From positions 62,001 through 126,000 of the forward strand of contig JAIEMJ010000036.1 in assembly GCA_019752335.1 (NCBI GenBank): a DNA stretch of 64,000 bases, in the 5' to 3' direction. Source of the DNA: Bryobacteraceae bacterium. GTDB lineage: Bacteria > Acidobacteriota > Terriglobia > Bryobacterales > Bryobacteraceae. Below are positions 19,201-25,968 of this stretch, piece after piece (position 1 is the first letter of the stretch; every line of letters starts with the position of its first letter). The notes beneath the pieces were generated by a model that saw nothing but the letters and a program-made list of their open reading frames with translations, had not been told where the DNA came from and ran no database searches. A program made the position numbers and the translations under genes.

Positions 19201-19448
19201 ACCGGTGGCGGAGGCTGCTCGGGCTCGGGCTCACTTTCGTGGGCGACGAAGCCACCGCTAACGGCAGCGGCGCGCCGGGCATCCAGGCCTTCGGCGAAAT
19301 GAGCGCGGATCTTCCCCGCGAGATCGGGTTCGATCGCGCTCGAGTGAGTCTTCTTGTCAGCGACGCCGAACTCGCCCAACGACTCGATGATGGTGCGCGA
19401 TGGCACCTCGAGTTCGCGCGCGAGTTCATTTATGCGAATCGTACTCAT
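16209..19448 (-). CDS. infB: Translation initiation factor IF-2
   Basis: A 1079-residue IF-2, which brings fMet-tRNA to the 30S subunit as a GTPase. The start [15 protein letters not shown] is the standard IF2N opening. A very long low-complexity linker rich in Pro, Ala, Gly and Arg runs from about residue 70 to 475. A second IF2N repeat follows at about 500-555 ([17 protein letters not shown]), then the G domain with G1 GHVDHGKTS near 586, G3 DTPGHEAF and G4 NKID near 686, and domains II-IV to the end. The linker is much longer than in E. coli or Bacillus. No Shine-Dalgarno site precedes the ATG; a 6-bp hairpin sits there instead. nusA lies 76 bases upstream on the same strand. Confidence 0.96.
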   Translation of the reverse strand: MSTIRINELARELEVPSRTIIESLGEFGVADKKTHSSAIEPDLAGKIRAHFAEGLDARRAAAVSGGFVAHESEPEPEQPPPPVKAEIPRPEAPKPDPKLELTKPEPVKPEAPKAAPAGPPAGGAPSIPMPPLRSSMPVRPPLSGGAPSIPIPRIVPPAASTPAVSIPAPTPPPTPPPTPPAVPAAPQPPRVTLPGAPAPPVSRPPHERPPLPRPAERPPVVRPSAPLPSAPLAARPAPQGPPTSQQAPNPQSQGPRAPLPPETPRPSVASPGPGAPRPAAAPGAPAIPRPPIRQNQPQTPYRPPTAPSIPRPPVGGPQQANPQGGMPQGPAPASPPGPFTPPQNRPLAGQPTARPVVPPRPDIVARLQQQNQPKAAPGAPARPAVPARPAPPVPGQPIYRGPYRPGQSLPNRPGAPGMGQPGPGQPLGTGGRPGMMRRPLHPTTPLRPETAVAAPTEAGRRHATKPATRKQQQKEEQEGRLQFRAKREEAIVATNSEITISEGITVKGISEKLGVKTALVIRKLVDMKIFATINQPLDLKVAEDLAAAFKSQATRMSYEEESTFNEEIVEATSDLQTRPPVVTIMGHVDHGKTSLLDAIRTANVASREAGGITQHIGAYQIQKDGHKITFIDTPGHEAFTRMRARGAKVTDIVILVVAADDGVMPQTLEAIDHARAAKVPLIVAINKIDKPDATPDRIKQQLNDRGLLATDWGGDVEMIPVSAKTHQGIDNLLETILLVAEIGNYKANPNRSALASVLEAQLDRGRGPVATVLVRNGTLRVGDYFICGSVFGKVRALYGDRGEQIKEAEPSKPVEVLGLEELPDVGDAFQVVTDTSKAKQIVMFREGKARDIDMARRKRLSLEQFHRQMKEGDGKELNLIIKADVGGSAEVLGDTLSKLSNEQVAIRVIHTGVGAITETDVLLATASNGIIIGFNVRPEKTAKTLADKEKIDIRQHSIIYEVVDEIKRAMTGMLEPIIRETAQGKVEIREVFKITKVGQVAGSYVLEGFITRNSEVRVLRDNVVIHTGKIESLKRFKNDVAEVKQGFECGISLANYKDVKAGDILEVFITEKIAGVLFS

Positions 19449-19454
19449 AGCATC

Positions 19455-19474
19455 GCGGGTTTAGTTCTACCCGC
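19455..19474 (-). promoter_or_regulatory. Stem-loop just upstream of the infB start
   Basis: On the minus strand GCGGGT and ACCCGC form a 6-bp stem with an 8-base loop, ending 6 bases before the infB ATG. It occupies the place of a ribosome-binding site, and none is seen in the nusA-infB gap. It may affect infB translation; this is inference. Confidence 0.35.
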
Positions 19475-19524
19475 TCTCACTGTCCTCTCGCCATCTTTGG
19501 CTACGCCGGCACGCTGAGCTGAAG

Positions 19525-20964
19525 TCAGCTAATCGGTTCTGTTTCAGCGTTTTCTATGGTAGCAGATTCGTGTTCCACTACTTCAATCGATTCGGCCGCC
19601 GGCTGCGCCGTCTCGCTTTCCGCTACGGGTTCCCCTGTGGTCTCCCCCACGGTTTCCTGTTCAGTTTCCTGGATTGGGGCTGCTTCAGCCTCCGGCTGAT
19701 CGTACTGGCTATAGTACCCATTCACGGCTGCGCCAATCTTCTCGAGCCCATCCTGATCGACACCCTCAATGGCCATGAGCTCCTCGGGAGTCATGGAGCC
19801 GAGACGCTCGACGGTGGGCACACCGTTGGCCATCAGGCTTTCGACGAGGCTGTCATTGAGGCCGTGATCGAGCAGCACGGAGACGGGCGCCCCGGCGATG
19901 GTAATCGCGTTGAGGGCACTCTCGGCTTCCTGCCGCTTTTCTTCCTCACTCTTAATGTCGATTTTCCACCCGAGCAACTTGGCGGCCAGGCGGACGTTTT
20001 GCCCACGCTTGCCGATCGCCAAGGAGAGCTGCGTGTCGTCGACGATGACTTCCATGTGCTTGTTTTCGACGTCAACCAGATTCACACGGCTGATCTTGGC
20101 CGGGCTGAGGGCGTGGGTGGCGAAGGTAACGGGCTCTTCGCTGTACTCGATGATGTCGATCTTTTCGCCGCGCAGTTCGCGGATGATCGACTGGACGCGC
20201 ATGCCCTTCATGCCGACACAGGCGCCAACGGAATCAACGTCGCGATCGCGGGACTGGACGGCGATTTTGGTGCGTTCGCCGGCCTCGCGCGCACAGGCGC
20301 GGATGACGACGGTGCCGTCGTAGATTTCGGGGACTTCCTGCTCGAAGAGGCGCTGGACGAGGCTGGCGTCGGCGCGAGAGATGAGCACGCCGGCGTTCTT
20401 GCCGGTCTTGTCGACGGCTTTGATGACGGCGCGGACGCGCTCGCCGACGGAGAAGCTTTCGAGACGCGACTGCTCCTTTTTGGGGATGCGGGCCTCGGTC
20501 TTGCCCATGTCGACGACGAGATCGGGGCCTTCGATGCGCTTGACGACGCAGTTGACGAGTTCGCCAACGCGGTCAGCGAATTCGACGTAGACGTTTTCGC
20601 GCTCGGCTTCGCGGACCTTCTGCAGAATCACCTGCTTGGCCATTTGCGCGGCGATGCGTCCGAGGGCGTCGGTGGGCTTGGAGATGCGGAGCGTCGTGTC
20701 GACCGCGGCGTTCTTGTCGAGTTTGCGGGCTTGGTCGAGGGTGACTTCGTTGAGGGGGTCTTCGACGTTTTCGACGACCTTCTTGAGCAAGAAGATTTGG
20801 ACGGCGCCGGACTTGGGGTCGAATTCTGCTTCGAGGTCTTCGTTGGTCTTAAAGTGTTTCTTCGCCGCCAGCACCATGGCATCCTTGACCGCGTCCAGGA
20901 TGATCTGGCGGTCGATGCCCTTCTCTTTGCTTAAGATTTCAATTGACTGATAGATGCTGGCCAT
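19525..20964 (-). CDS. nusA: Transcription termination/antitermination factor NusA
   Basis: A 479-residue NusA, which binds RNA polymerase and RNA to control pausing, termination and antitermination. The order is an N-terminal RNAP-binding domain (residues 1-125), S1 (about 130-200, with VVKRIEGPDLVVDMG), two KH domains (about 230-350; GACVGMKGMRVQ and AIGKRGQNVRLA), then a helix-hairpin-helix region near 390-425 and an acidic Glu/Thr/Ala-rich tail. The ATG at 20964 has GAGGG 7 bases upstream. In many bacteria rimP precedes nusA and ylxR follows; neither is here. infB follows after 76 bases, so the two are probably cotranscribed. Confidence 0.96.
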   Translation of the reverse strand: MASIYQSIEILSKEKGIDRQIILDAVKDAMVLAAKKHFKTNEDLEAEFDPKSGAVQIFLLKKVVENVEDPLNEVTLDQARKLDKNAAVDTTLRISKPTDALGRIAAQMAKQVILQKVREAERENVYVEFADRVGELVNCVVKRIEGPDLVVDMGKTEARIPKKEQSRLESFSVGERVRAVIKAVDKTGKNAGVLISRADASLVQRLFEQEVPEIYDGTVVIRACAREAGERTKIAVQSRDRDVDSVGACVGMKGMRVQSIIRELRGEKIDIIEYSEEPVTFATHALSPAKISRVNLVDVENKHMEVIVDDTQLSLAIGKRGQNVRLAAKLLGWKIDIKSEEEKRQEAESALNAITIAGAPVSVLLDHGLNDSLVESLMANGVPTVERLGSMTPEELMAIEGVDQDGLEKIGAAVNGYYSQYDQPEAEAAPIQETEQETVGETTGEPVAESETAQPAAESIEVVEHESATIENAETEPIS

Positions 20965-21109
20965 AGAATTGCCCTCACGTACTCACAAATTACACTTTCG
21001 AATGGAAACGGGAACGAACCGAAAGGAAGGGGGCCCGTTAGGCCCGGAGGCGCCCCAGGCGGGAGACGCGCCAAGCCCAAACGGGACCAGCGGTCTGGTT
21101 AAAACGTTG

Positions 21110-21138
21110 ATTTTGAAGGATAATCAACTCTTCCTCAA
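21110..21138 (-). promoter_or_regulatory. Candidate promoter of nusA-infB
   Basis: On the minus strand TTGAGG (21133-21138) and CAAAAT (21110-21115) are separated by 17 bases. The transcript would have a leader of about 140 bases before the nusA ATG, including GC-rich inverted repeats. It lies downstream of the leftward terminator, so nusA could be transcribed independently of it. Confidence 0.35.
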
Positions 21139-21141
21139 TCC

Positions 21142-21210
21142 TTAAACAGTGGCTCGAAATTGAGCGCGTCGCCAATAAAAAAGTCGGCTCACGCCGACTC
21201 CACTGGGCAT
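21142..21210 (-). CDS. Possible 22-residue leader peptide upstream of nusA
   Basis: On the minus strand AAGGAGAG (21213-21220) lies 2-4 bases before an ATG at 21210. It opens 22 codons (MPSGVGVSRLFYWRRAQFRATV is the whole product, given here as MPSGVGVSRL then FYWRRAQFRATV) and ends in TAA at 21142. An intrinsic terminator lies inside the frame, the arrangement of an attenuator leader. No homology can be claimed, and such a short frame could be chance, but the ribosome site is stronger than that of most genes here. Confidence 0.25.
   Translation of the reverse strand: MPSGVGVSRLFYWRRAQFRATV
21175..21199 (-). terminator. Leftward intrinsic terminator upstream of nusA
   Basis: On the minus strand AGTCGGC, loop GTGA and GCCGACT form a 7-bp stem followed directly by a run of six T. 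It is well formed, but no annotated gene lies immediately upstream on that strand. It either ends a short RNA starting in 21205-21440 or acts as an attenuator in a long nusA leader. Confidence 0.6.
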
Positions 21211-21248
21211 CGCTCTCCTTAGAGTATACATGTTATCCCGCCGGGAGG

Positions 21249-21273
21249 GTAGTCTGTTGGACGATGCAACAGA
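21249..21273 (+). repeat. REP-like element: GTAG plus hairpin
   Basis: GTAG (21249-21252) is followed directly by TCTGTTG, a 7-base loop and CAACAGA. A GTAG tetranucleotide next to an imperfect hairpin is the general form of REP sequences recognised by RAYT transposases, and a RAYT gene starts 170 bases away. Only this copy was noticed in the window. Confidence 0.3.
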
Positions 21274-21442
21274 AGTCGGGCTTGGGAATCGGCGTCCGAC
21301 GCCAAAATAAATAGCTTCTTTTCAAGGGGGTATGGGGAAGTGACCTTCGAAAATGGCGGTTTGGCGGAGGGTTGGCGAAGATTTTTGGTGCTTTCCCCAA
21401 AATAAATGAGAATTTTGCCTCCGAAAATACACTTATAGACGG

Positions 21443-22162
21443 ATGCCCAAACCGCCCGCTCATCTGACTGGCGCCCCGCCACGGAAACGTGACTGGATGG
21501 TGCGTCAGTGCTACCACGTCTACCAGCGGGGCAGCCGGCGACAGCAGGTCTTTTCGACCCACGCGCAACTGACCGGTTACCTGGACCGCTTGGACCGCTT
21601 AGCCAGGCGCTACCGGGTTCGCGTCCATGCCTATTGCCTGATGTCGAACCACGTCCACTTTGTTCTGGAGCCCTTAACGAAGTGGGGCATCTCGCACTTG
21701 ATGCAGCACCTGCAGTCGCACTATGCGCGCGGTGTGCATCAGGAACTGGGAGTCACCGGACACCTCTGGCGCAATCACTTCCATGCGAAGCACATCAAGA
21801 CGGCGCGCCAGTACCGGGCGACCCTGCTGTACGTGGAACAGAATCCCACCGCGGCCGGCATCGCGCGGCGGGCGCATGTTTACTGCTATTCGAGCGCCCC
21901 CGCGCATGCGGCGAACGATCCCCTTCACAGTCGAGTCCGGCTGTACATGACCCGTTGGCGGAAGGAGTTTCCCACCTACCTTGACTGGCCGGCGACGCTA
22001 CGTAGTCCGCACGAAGCCGAGTTTCGGGCCGATTTCGCCGAGGTGGAACGCGTGTTGGGCTCGGATCGGGTGCGGCCGTATGATCCCGAGGCGCTGCCGG
22101 AAACTGAGCTTGGTCTCGAGAGCGCTGCGGCATCCGCGCCCGGGTTTACCAACTCGTCTTGA
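21443..22162 (+). CDS. REP-associated tyrosine transposase (RAYT)
   Basis: A 239-residue Y1-type HUH endonuclease of the RAYT/TnpA_REP group. It has the entry motif YHVYQRGSRRQQVF at about residues 21-34, YCLMSNHVHFVLEP with the two catalytic His near 69-72, and the catalytic Tyr most likely in TARQYRATLLYVEQNP near 122. The family cuts single-stranded REP palindromes and is usually single-copy and domesticated rather than a mobile IS; there are no terminal repeats or target duplications here. A TACACT box lies 9 bases before the ATG. The 3' end runs 17 bases into the convergent S4 gene. The GTAG-hairpin at 21249-21273 may be a target. Confidence 0.87.
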   Translation: MPKPPAHLTGAPPRKRDWMVRQCYHVYQRGSRRQQVFSTHAQLTGYLDRLDRLARRYRVRVHAYCLMSNHVHFVLEPLTKWGISHLMQHLQSHYARGVHQELGVTGHLWRNHFHAKHIKTARQYRATLLYVEQNPTAAGIARRAHVYCYSSAPAHAANDPLHSRVRLYMTRWRKEFPTYLDWPATLRSPHEAEFRADFAEVERVLGSDRVRPYDPEALPETELGLESAAASAPGFTNSS

Positions 22163-22520
22163 AACGCTCGCGTTCGCGACGGTCACGTTTCGACAGCTTA
22201 CCCACCGCGGGGACTTCACCCAAGGTCTTCTTCTGCTCCGCCAAACGCTGACGCTCGACGCGGCTCGCCTCGGTTTCTGCGTAGAGAGTCTGCGCGACCG
22301 CGGCTGGCCCGCGGACTTCGCTGAGTGCCAGGACCGTCACCTGCAGGTCACCGGACTCGGTCTTGAGTTGGACTAAGTCCCCGGCGCGAAGGTCGCGGGA
22401 GGGCTTGGCGCTTTGCCCGTTGGTGGAGACGCGGCCCAAATCGCAGGCGTGGGCGGCCAGGCTCCTGGTTTTGTAGAAGCGCGCGGCCCAGAGCCATTTG
22501 TCGATTCGCATCATCGTCAT
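22146..22520 (-). CDS. hslR: Hsp15-like S4 domain RNA-binding protein
   Basis: A 124-residue protein with an S4 RNA-binding domain at about residues 4-65 (RIDKWLWAARFYKTRSLAA, then GRVSTNGQSAKPSRDLRAGD) and a basic Lys/Arg-rich tail, matching Hsp15. Hsp15 binds the 50S subunit carrying a stranded peptidyl-tRNA after heat-induced disruption and helps recycle it. Three ATG codons occur in the first four codons; the classic start would be the one before RIDKW at 22511, and I give the outermost. It overlaps the end of the convergent RAYT gene by 17 bases and is divergent from the TonB receptor. Confidence 0.82.
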   Translation of the reverse strand: MTMMRIDKWLWAARFYKTRSLAAHACDLGRVSTNGQSAKPSRDLRAGDLVQLKTESGDLQVTVLALSEVRGPAAVAQTLYAETEASRVERQRLAEQKKTLGEVPAVGKLSKRDRRERERFKTSW

Positions 22521-22582
22521 TGTCGCAATTCCCGGCGCGTCCGCCAGAAATCCTATATGATGTCTCGCGAGGAGGGGTCGGG

Positions 22583-25500
22583 ATGTCCTTGCGGCTGACC
22601 TCAGTTGTTTTCATGGCGCTGGCGTTGCGAGCGCAAGATACCGGCGCGCTGACGGGCGCGGTGACCGATACAAGCGGCGCCGTCGTCGTGGGGGCGCAGG
22701 TGCTGGCGACGAACACCGCCACCAATTTTGACTCGACGGCAGAGTCGAATGCGGAAGGAATTTACCGGATCCCGTTCTTGCGGCCCGGTACTTACCGGGT
22801 GAGGATAACCGCGGCTGGCTTTAAAGCTTTCGTGCGTGACAACGTCGAACTCCGCGTGGGGGCGACGTTGCCGATTCACGGCGTGATGGAAATTGGCGCG
22901 GCGGCGGACTCGGTTCAAGTCGCTTCCGCCGTGCCCTTGCTCGAAACCGAGACTTCGTCGACGGGCACGGTGATTACAGGCGAGTTCTTTCAACGGATGC
23001 CGCTCTACCAGCGTCACTCGCGGGCGTTGCTGTATCTTACTCCTGGCGTCAACGTGAGCGGGCTCGGCTACGCGGGATCCTTGAGTGGGTTTTCGATCAA
23101 TGGAGGCACGACGAACAATATCGGCTACTTCGAGGACGGCATGTACGGCGTGCAGCCCAGTGGCACGAACACCACGGATACGATCCTCAGCACGATTGAA
23201 GAGGCGAAGGTGATTACCACGGTGCTGCCCGCCGAGTATGGACACTCCGCCGGCGGGGCGATTGTGATTGTGAAAAAGAGTGGCACCAATCAGTTGCACG
23301 GCGGTGGAGGGACCCTGTTTCGCGAAGGCGCGATGCAGCACCGGCGATTCATGCAGCCCGCGCGTTTCGAGCAGACCGGCAATAGCTTGCACTTCTATCA
23401 GCCGGACTTCAATCTGAGCGGACCGGTGGTGATTCCCAAACTCTATAACGGGCGCAACAAGACTTTCTTCATGTTCGCTGGCCAGTATCTGAAGGAGCGG
23501 CAAGGGGAGCAGATTTCCTGGAGCGTGCCGACGCCGGAAGAGTTGAACGGCAATTTCAGTTACGGCGGACGCGCCGGCGTAAACGCGATCTATGATCCAC
23601 GAACGACGGCCCTTACCGGCGGCAACTGGTCGCGCTTGCCGTTTCCGGGAAACGTGATTCCGAAGGCGCAATGGGATCCCGTGGCGACTAGGTTTTTGAG
23701 CGAGAAGGTTTGGGAGACGCAGAATCTACCCGGCACCCCGACGGCTACCGGCGTGACCGGGAATCTGCAATTGCCGCGGCAGAAGACGGTCGACTGGGCC
23801 AACTATAGCCTGCGGATGGACCAGCAGTTTTCGAGCGCTTTCAAGATGTTCTTCAACTGGAGCTTCAATAACCGGACGGCCTTTACGCCGAATCTGGATG
23901 TGGTAAACCCGCTCTACAACGCCTCGCAACGCATTTCGACGGATGCCCAAACTACTTCGGGTATCGGGGCCACCTACACCTTGAGTCCGTCGATGATTAG
24001 CGAGACACGGATCAACTACTACCGATTTCGCAACGACACGACCTGGCCGGGTTTTGGCACCGACTTTGGTAAGTTACTCGGCCTACCCAATATCGGCGCG
24101 GGTAGCATGCCCGTGATCACGGGTATTCCCAACGTGGCTAACCCGAGCTTGAACGTCGAGGAGACGATGAATTTTAAGGAGGATGTGAGTAAGTTATCTG
24201 GAAAACACGCCTTCAAGGTGGGCTATGACCTGATGCGTCTACGGCGGAATAACTATACACGGGATAACAACGCGGGCACTTTCAATCTGGCCGGCACGAA
24301 TGGCCTGAACCCCAATGGCGCGGGCATTCCGAATACGGGCGGGAATGCGCTGAGCCAATTGATGACCGGTGCGGTATCGAGCTATTCGATTACGCGCAAC
24401 TTACTCAGTAGCCTGCCCCGCAACTGGATCAATGCCTTCTACGTGCAGGACGATTGGCGGCTGCGACCGAACCTGACGCTCAATCTGGGCGTGCGCTGGC
24501 AGACGCAGAGCACGGAGAACAACAAATACGGCCAGGTTTCAAGCTTTGACCCTCTAGCCGCGGACAACGTAGTGCCAGGCGGGCGCGGGGTGATTACGCA
24601 CCCACAGCAACTGCACCGCAAGGACTGGAATAACTTTCAGCCGCGCATTGGACTGGCCTGGTCCTTGCCGCATCGCTTTGTAATTCGGACCGGATTCGCT
24701 CTGTCAACGGTGGATGAGCGGCTGCCGGTGGCGCCGTCCGAGGAGTATGGCTCCGCTACAGCGCGGATCGATACGCCGAATGGCGACTTCCGCCCGCGCT
24801 TTCAACTGAGCCAGGGGCCGGTGGCTTCGTTGCTGCTCCAGCCAGTGCTGCGCGCCGACGGCACCATCCCTTTTGCCGGTACGAATTACGGCGGCCGGAG
24901 TGCTACGTGGGTGGATCCGGCGCGGCTGTCGCCTTATACGATGAATTGGAGTTTCGGATTGCAGCATAGCTTCGCGGCGCACTATTTGCTGGAAGCCACT
25001 TACACGGCGAACGCGTCGGTGAACGGTTTTGAGAATCGCGAGATCAACAATCTCTCCTATGATTGGGCAACGAATCTGCGGCTCACCAACCCGACGCAGT
25101 TCAGCGCTTTCCAGACTAACCCGCAGATCTTCCGTCCTTTTCCGAATTTCGGCAGCATCCTGTTTCGCACGAATGGTGCGCGCTCCAATTACCACGCCGG
25201 TACAGCCAAGCTGGAAAAGCGCCTCTCGCGTGGACTTTCGTTTCTTACCTTCTACACTTACTCCAAGCTGATCGATGCGAGTAGCAGCAATGACCTGCTG
25301 CCGCGCGAAATGGATCGCGCCGAGAGCAGCAACAATCGCACCCACCAATATACCGGTAGCATGACTTATCAGCTCCCCTTGGGCAAAGGCCGCAAATGGC
25401 TGAACCACGGTGGCCTGACGAACGCGATCTTTGGCGGCTTCGATGCCGTCTATCTGTACCGGATTTCGAGCGGGGATGCCCTCACCTTTGGATTCGCGGG

Positions 25501-25963
25501 CAGCCCCTACCAATACTTGCCCGGCGTGGTGGCGACGCGCGCTGGCCGGCCGAATACTACGGGCCAACGGGCGCGCCTGCGCGACAACTGGCAGGATATT
25601 GGTACGAATCGCTTCGTGCAGGCGGCGCAGAATGGCATGATCGAGTCGATTGACTATTTTTCGTATCCGCCGGCCTTTACGATGGGCAATGTGGGACGCA
25701 ATACGTTTGACCGGCAGCGCTTCATTGACTCGCAGTTCTCCGCGTCGAAGCAGTGGAAATTGAAGGAGCGCTTTACGGCGGAGTTTCGCTTTGACTTTCA
25801 GAATCCGCTGAAGTGGTTCAACCTGTCGGCGCCGAATACGACGTTCAATACGACGAACCCGGCGGCGTTCGGCAAGGTATCTACTTCGACGGCGGATGAA
25901 GGGACCACGGCGAACGCGGGTGGACAGGGGCTGATGAATATTACGGTGAACTTCCGGTTCTAG
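22583..25963 (+). CDS. TonB-dependent receptor, Oar-like, with carboxypeptidase-regulatory domain
   Basis: A 1126-residue outer-membrane receptor. The ATG at 22583 is chosen because GAGGAGG lies 7-8 bases upstream and it opens a signal peptide (MSLRLTSVVFMALALRAQ); an earlier in-frame ATG lacks both. Next comes a CarboxypepD_reg domain at about residues 20-105 (GALTGAVTDTSGAVVVGAQV, then FLRPGTYRVRITAAGF), a plug with INGGTTNNIGYFEDGMYG, and a long beta-barrel with many aromatic-rich strands to the last strand ITVNFRF. Proteins of this acidobacterial family import or bind large substrates, probably carbohydrates or peptides; the ligand is unknown. A TATGAT box at about 22556-22561 gives a conventional leader. 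Confidence 0.88.
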   Translation: MSLRLTSVVFMALALRAQDTGALTGAVTDTSGAVVVGAQVLATNTATNFDSTAESNAEGIYRIPFLRPGTYRVRITAAGFKAFVRDNVELRVGATLPIHGVMEIGAAADSVQVASAVPLLETETSSTGTVITGEFFQRMPLYQRHSRALLYLTPGVNVSGLGYAGSLSGFSINGGTTNNIGYFEDGMYGVQPSGTNTTDTILSTIEEAKVITTVLPAEYGHSAGGAIVIVKKSGTNQLHGGGGTLFREGAMQHRRFMQPARFEQTGNSLHFYQPDFNLSGPVVIPKLYNGRNKTFFMFAGQYLKERQGEQISWSVPTPEELNGNFSYGGRAGVNAIYDPRTTALTGGNWSRLPFPGNVIPKAQWDPVATRFLSEKVWETQNLPGTPTATGVTGNLQLPRQKTVDWANYSLRMDQQFSSAFKMFFNWSFNNRTAFTPNLDVVNPLYNASQRISTDAQTTSGIGATYTLSPSMISETRINYYRFRNDTTWPGFGTDFGKLLGLPNIGAGSMPVITGIPNVANPSLNVEETMNFKEDVSKLSGKHAFKVGYDLMRLRRNNYTRDNNAGTFNLAGTNGLNPNGAGIPNTGGNALSQLMTGAVSSYSITRNLLSSLPRNWINAFYVQDDWRLRPNLTLNLGVRWQTQSTENNKYGQVSSFDPLAADNVVPGGRGVITHPQQLHRKDWNNFQPRIGLAWSLPHRFVIRTGFALSTVDERLPVAPSEEYGSATARIDTPNGDFRPRFQLSQGPVASLLLQPVLRADGTIPFAGTNYGGRSATWVDPARLSPYTMNWSFGLQHSFAAHYLLEATYTANASVNGFENREINNLSYDWATNLRLTNPTQFSAFQTNPQIFRPFPNFGSILFRTNGARSNYHAGTAKLEKRLSRGLSFLTFYTYSKLIDASSSNDLLPREMDRAESSNNRTHQYTGSMTYQLPLGKGRKWLNHGGLTNAIFGGFDAVYLYRISSGDALTFGFAGSPYQYLPGVVATRAGRPNTTGQRARLRDNWQDIGTNRFVQAAQNGMIESIDYFSYPPAFTMGNVGRNTFDRQRFIDSQFSASKQWKLKERFTAEFRFDFQNPLKWFNLSAPNTTFNTTNPAAFGKVSTSTADEGTTANAGGQGLMNITVNFRF

Positions 25964-25968
25964 AGCCG

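Larger units (their letters stand above)
20965..21442. other. Long intergenic region upstream of nusA and the RAYT gene
   Basis: No ordinary gene fits here. It holds a candidate nusA promoter and a GC-rich leader with several short inverted repeats (for example GGGCC-cgtta-GGCCC near 21032), an intrinsic terminator reading leftward, a 22-codon frame with a strong ribosome site, and a GTAG-plus-hairpin element; these are listed separately. The right half (about 21300-21440) is AT-rich. I searched it by eye for a tRNA on both strands and found none. Confidence 0.6.

Noticed and set aside
21205-21440. Possible tRNA or known small RNA that the leftward terminator would close
   Set aside because: No TPsiC-like GGTTCGA segment or cloverleaf pairing could be found on either strand, so only the terminator and mini-frame are reported.
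22520-22582. Upstream ATG that would extend the first TonB receptor by 21 residues
   Set aside because: It would overlap the start of the divergent S4 gene and hide the signal peptide, while ATG 22583 has a strong ribosome site.
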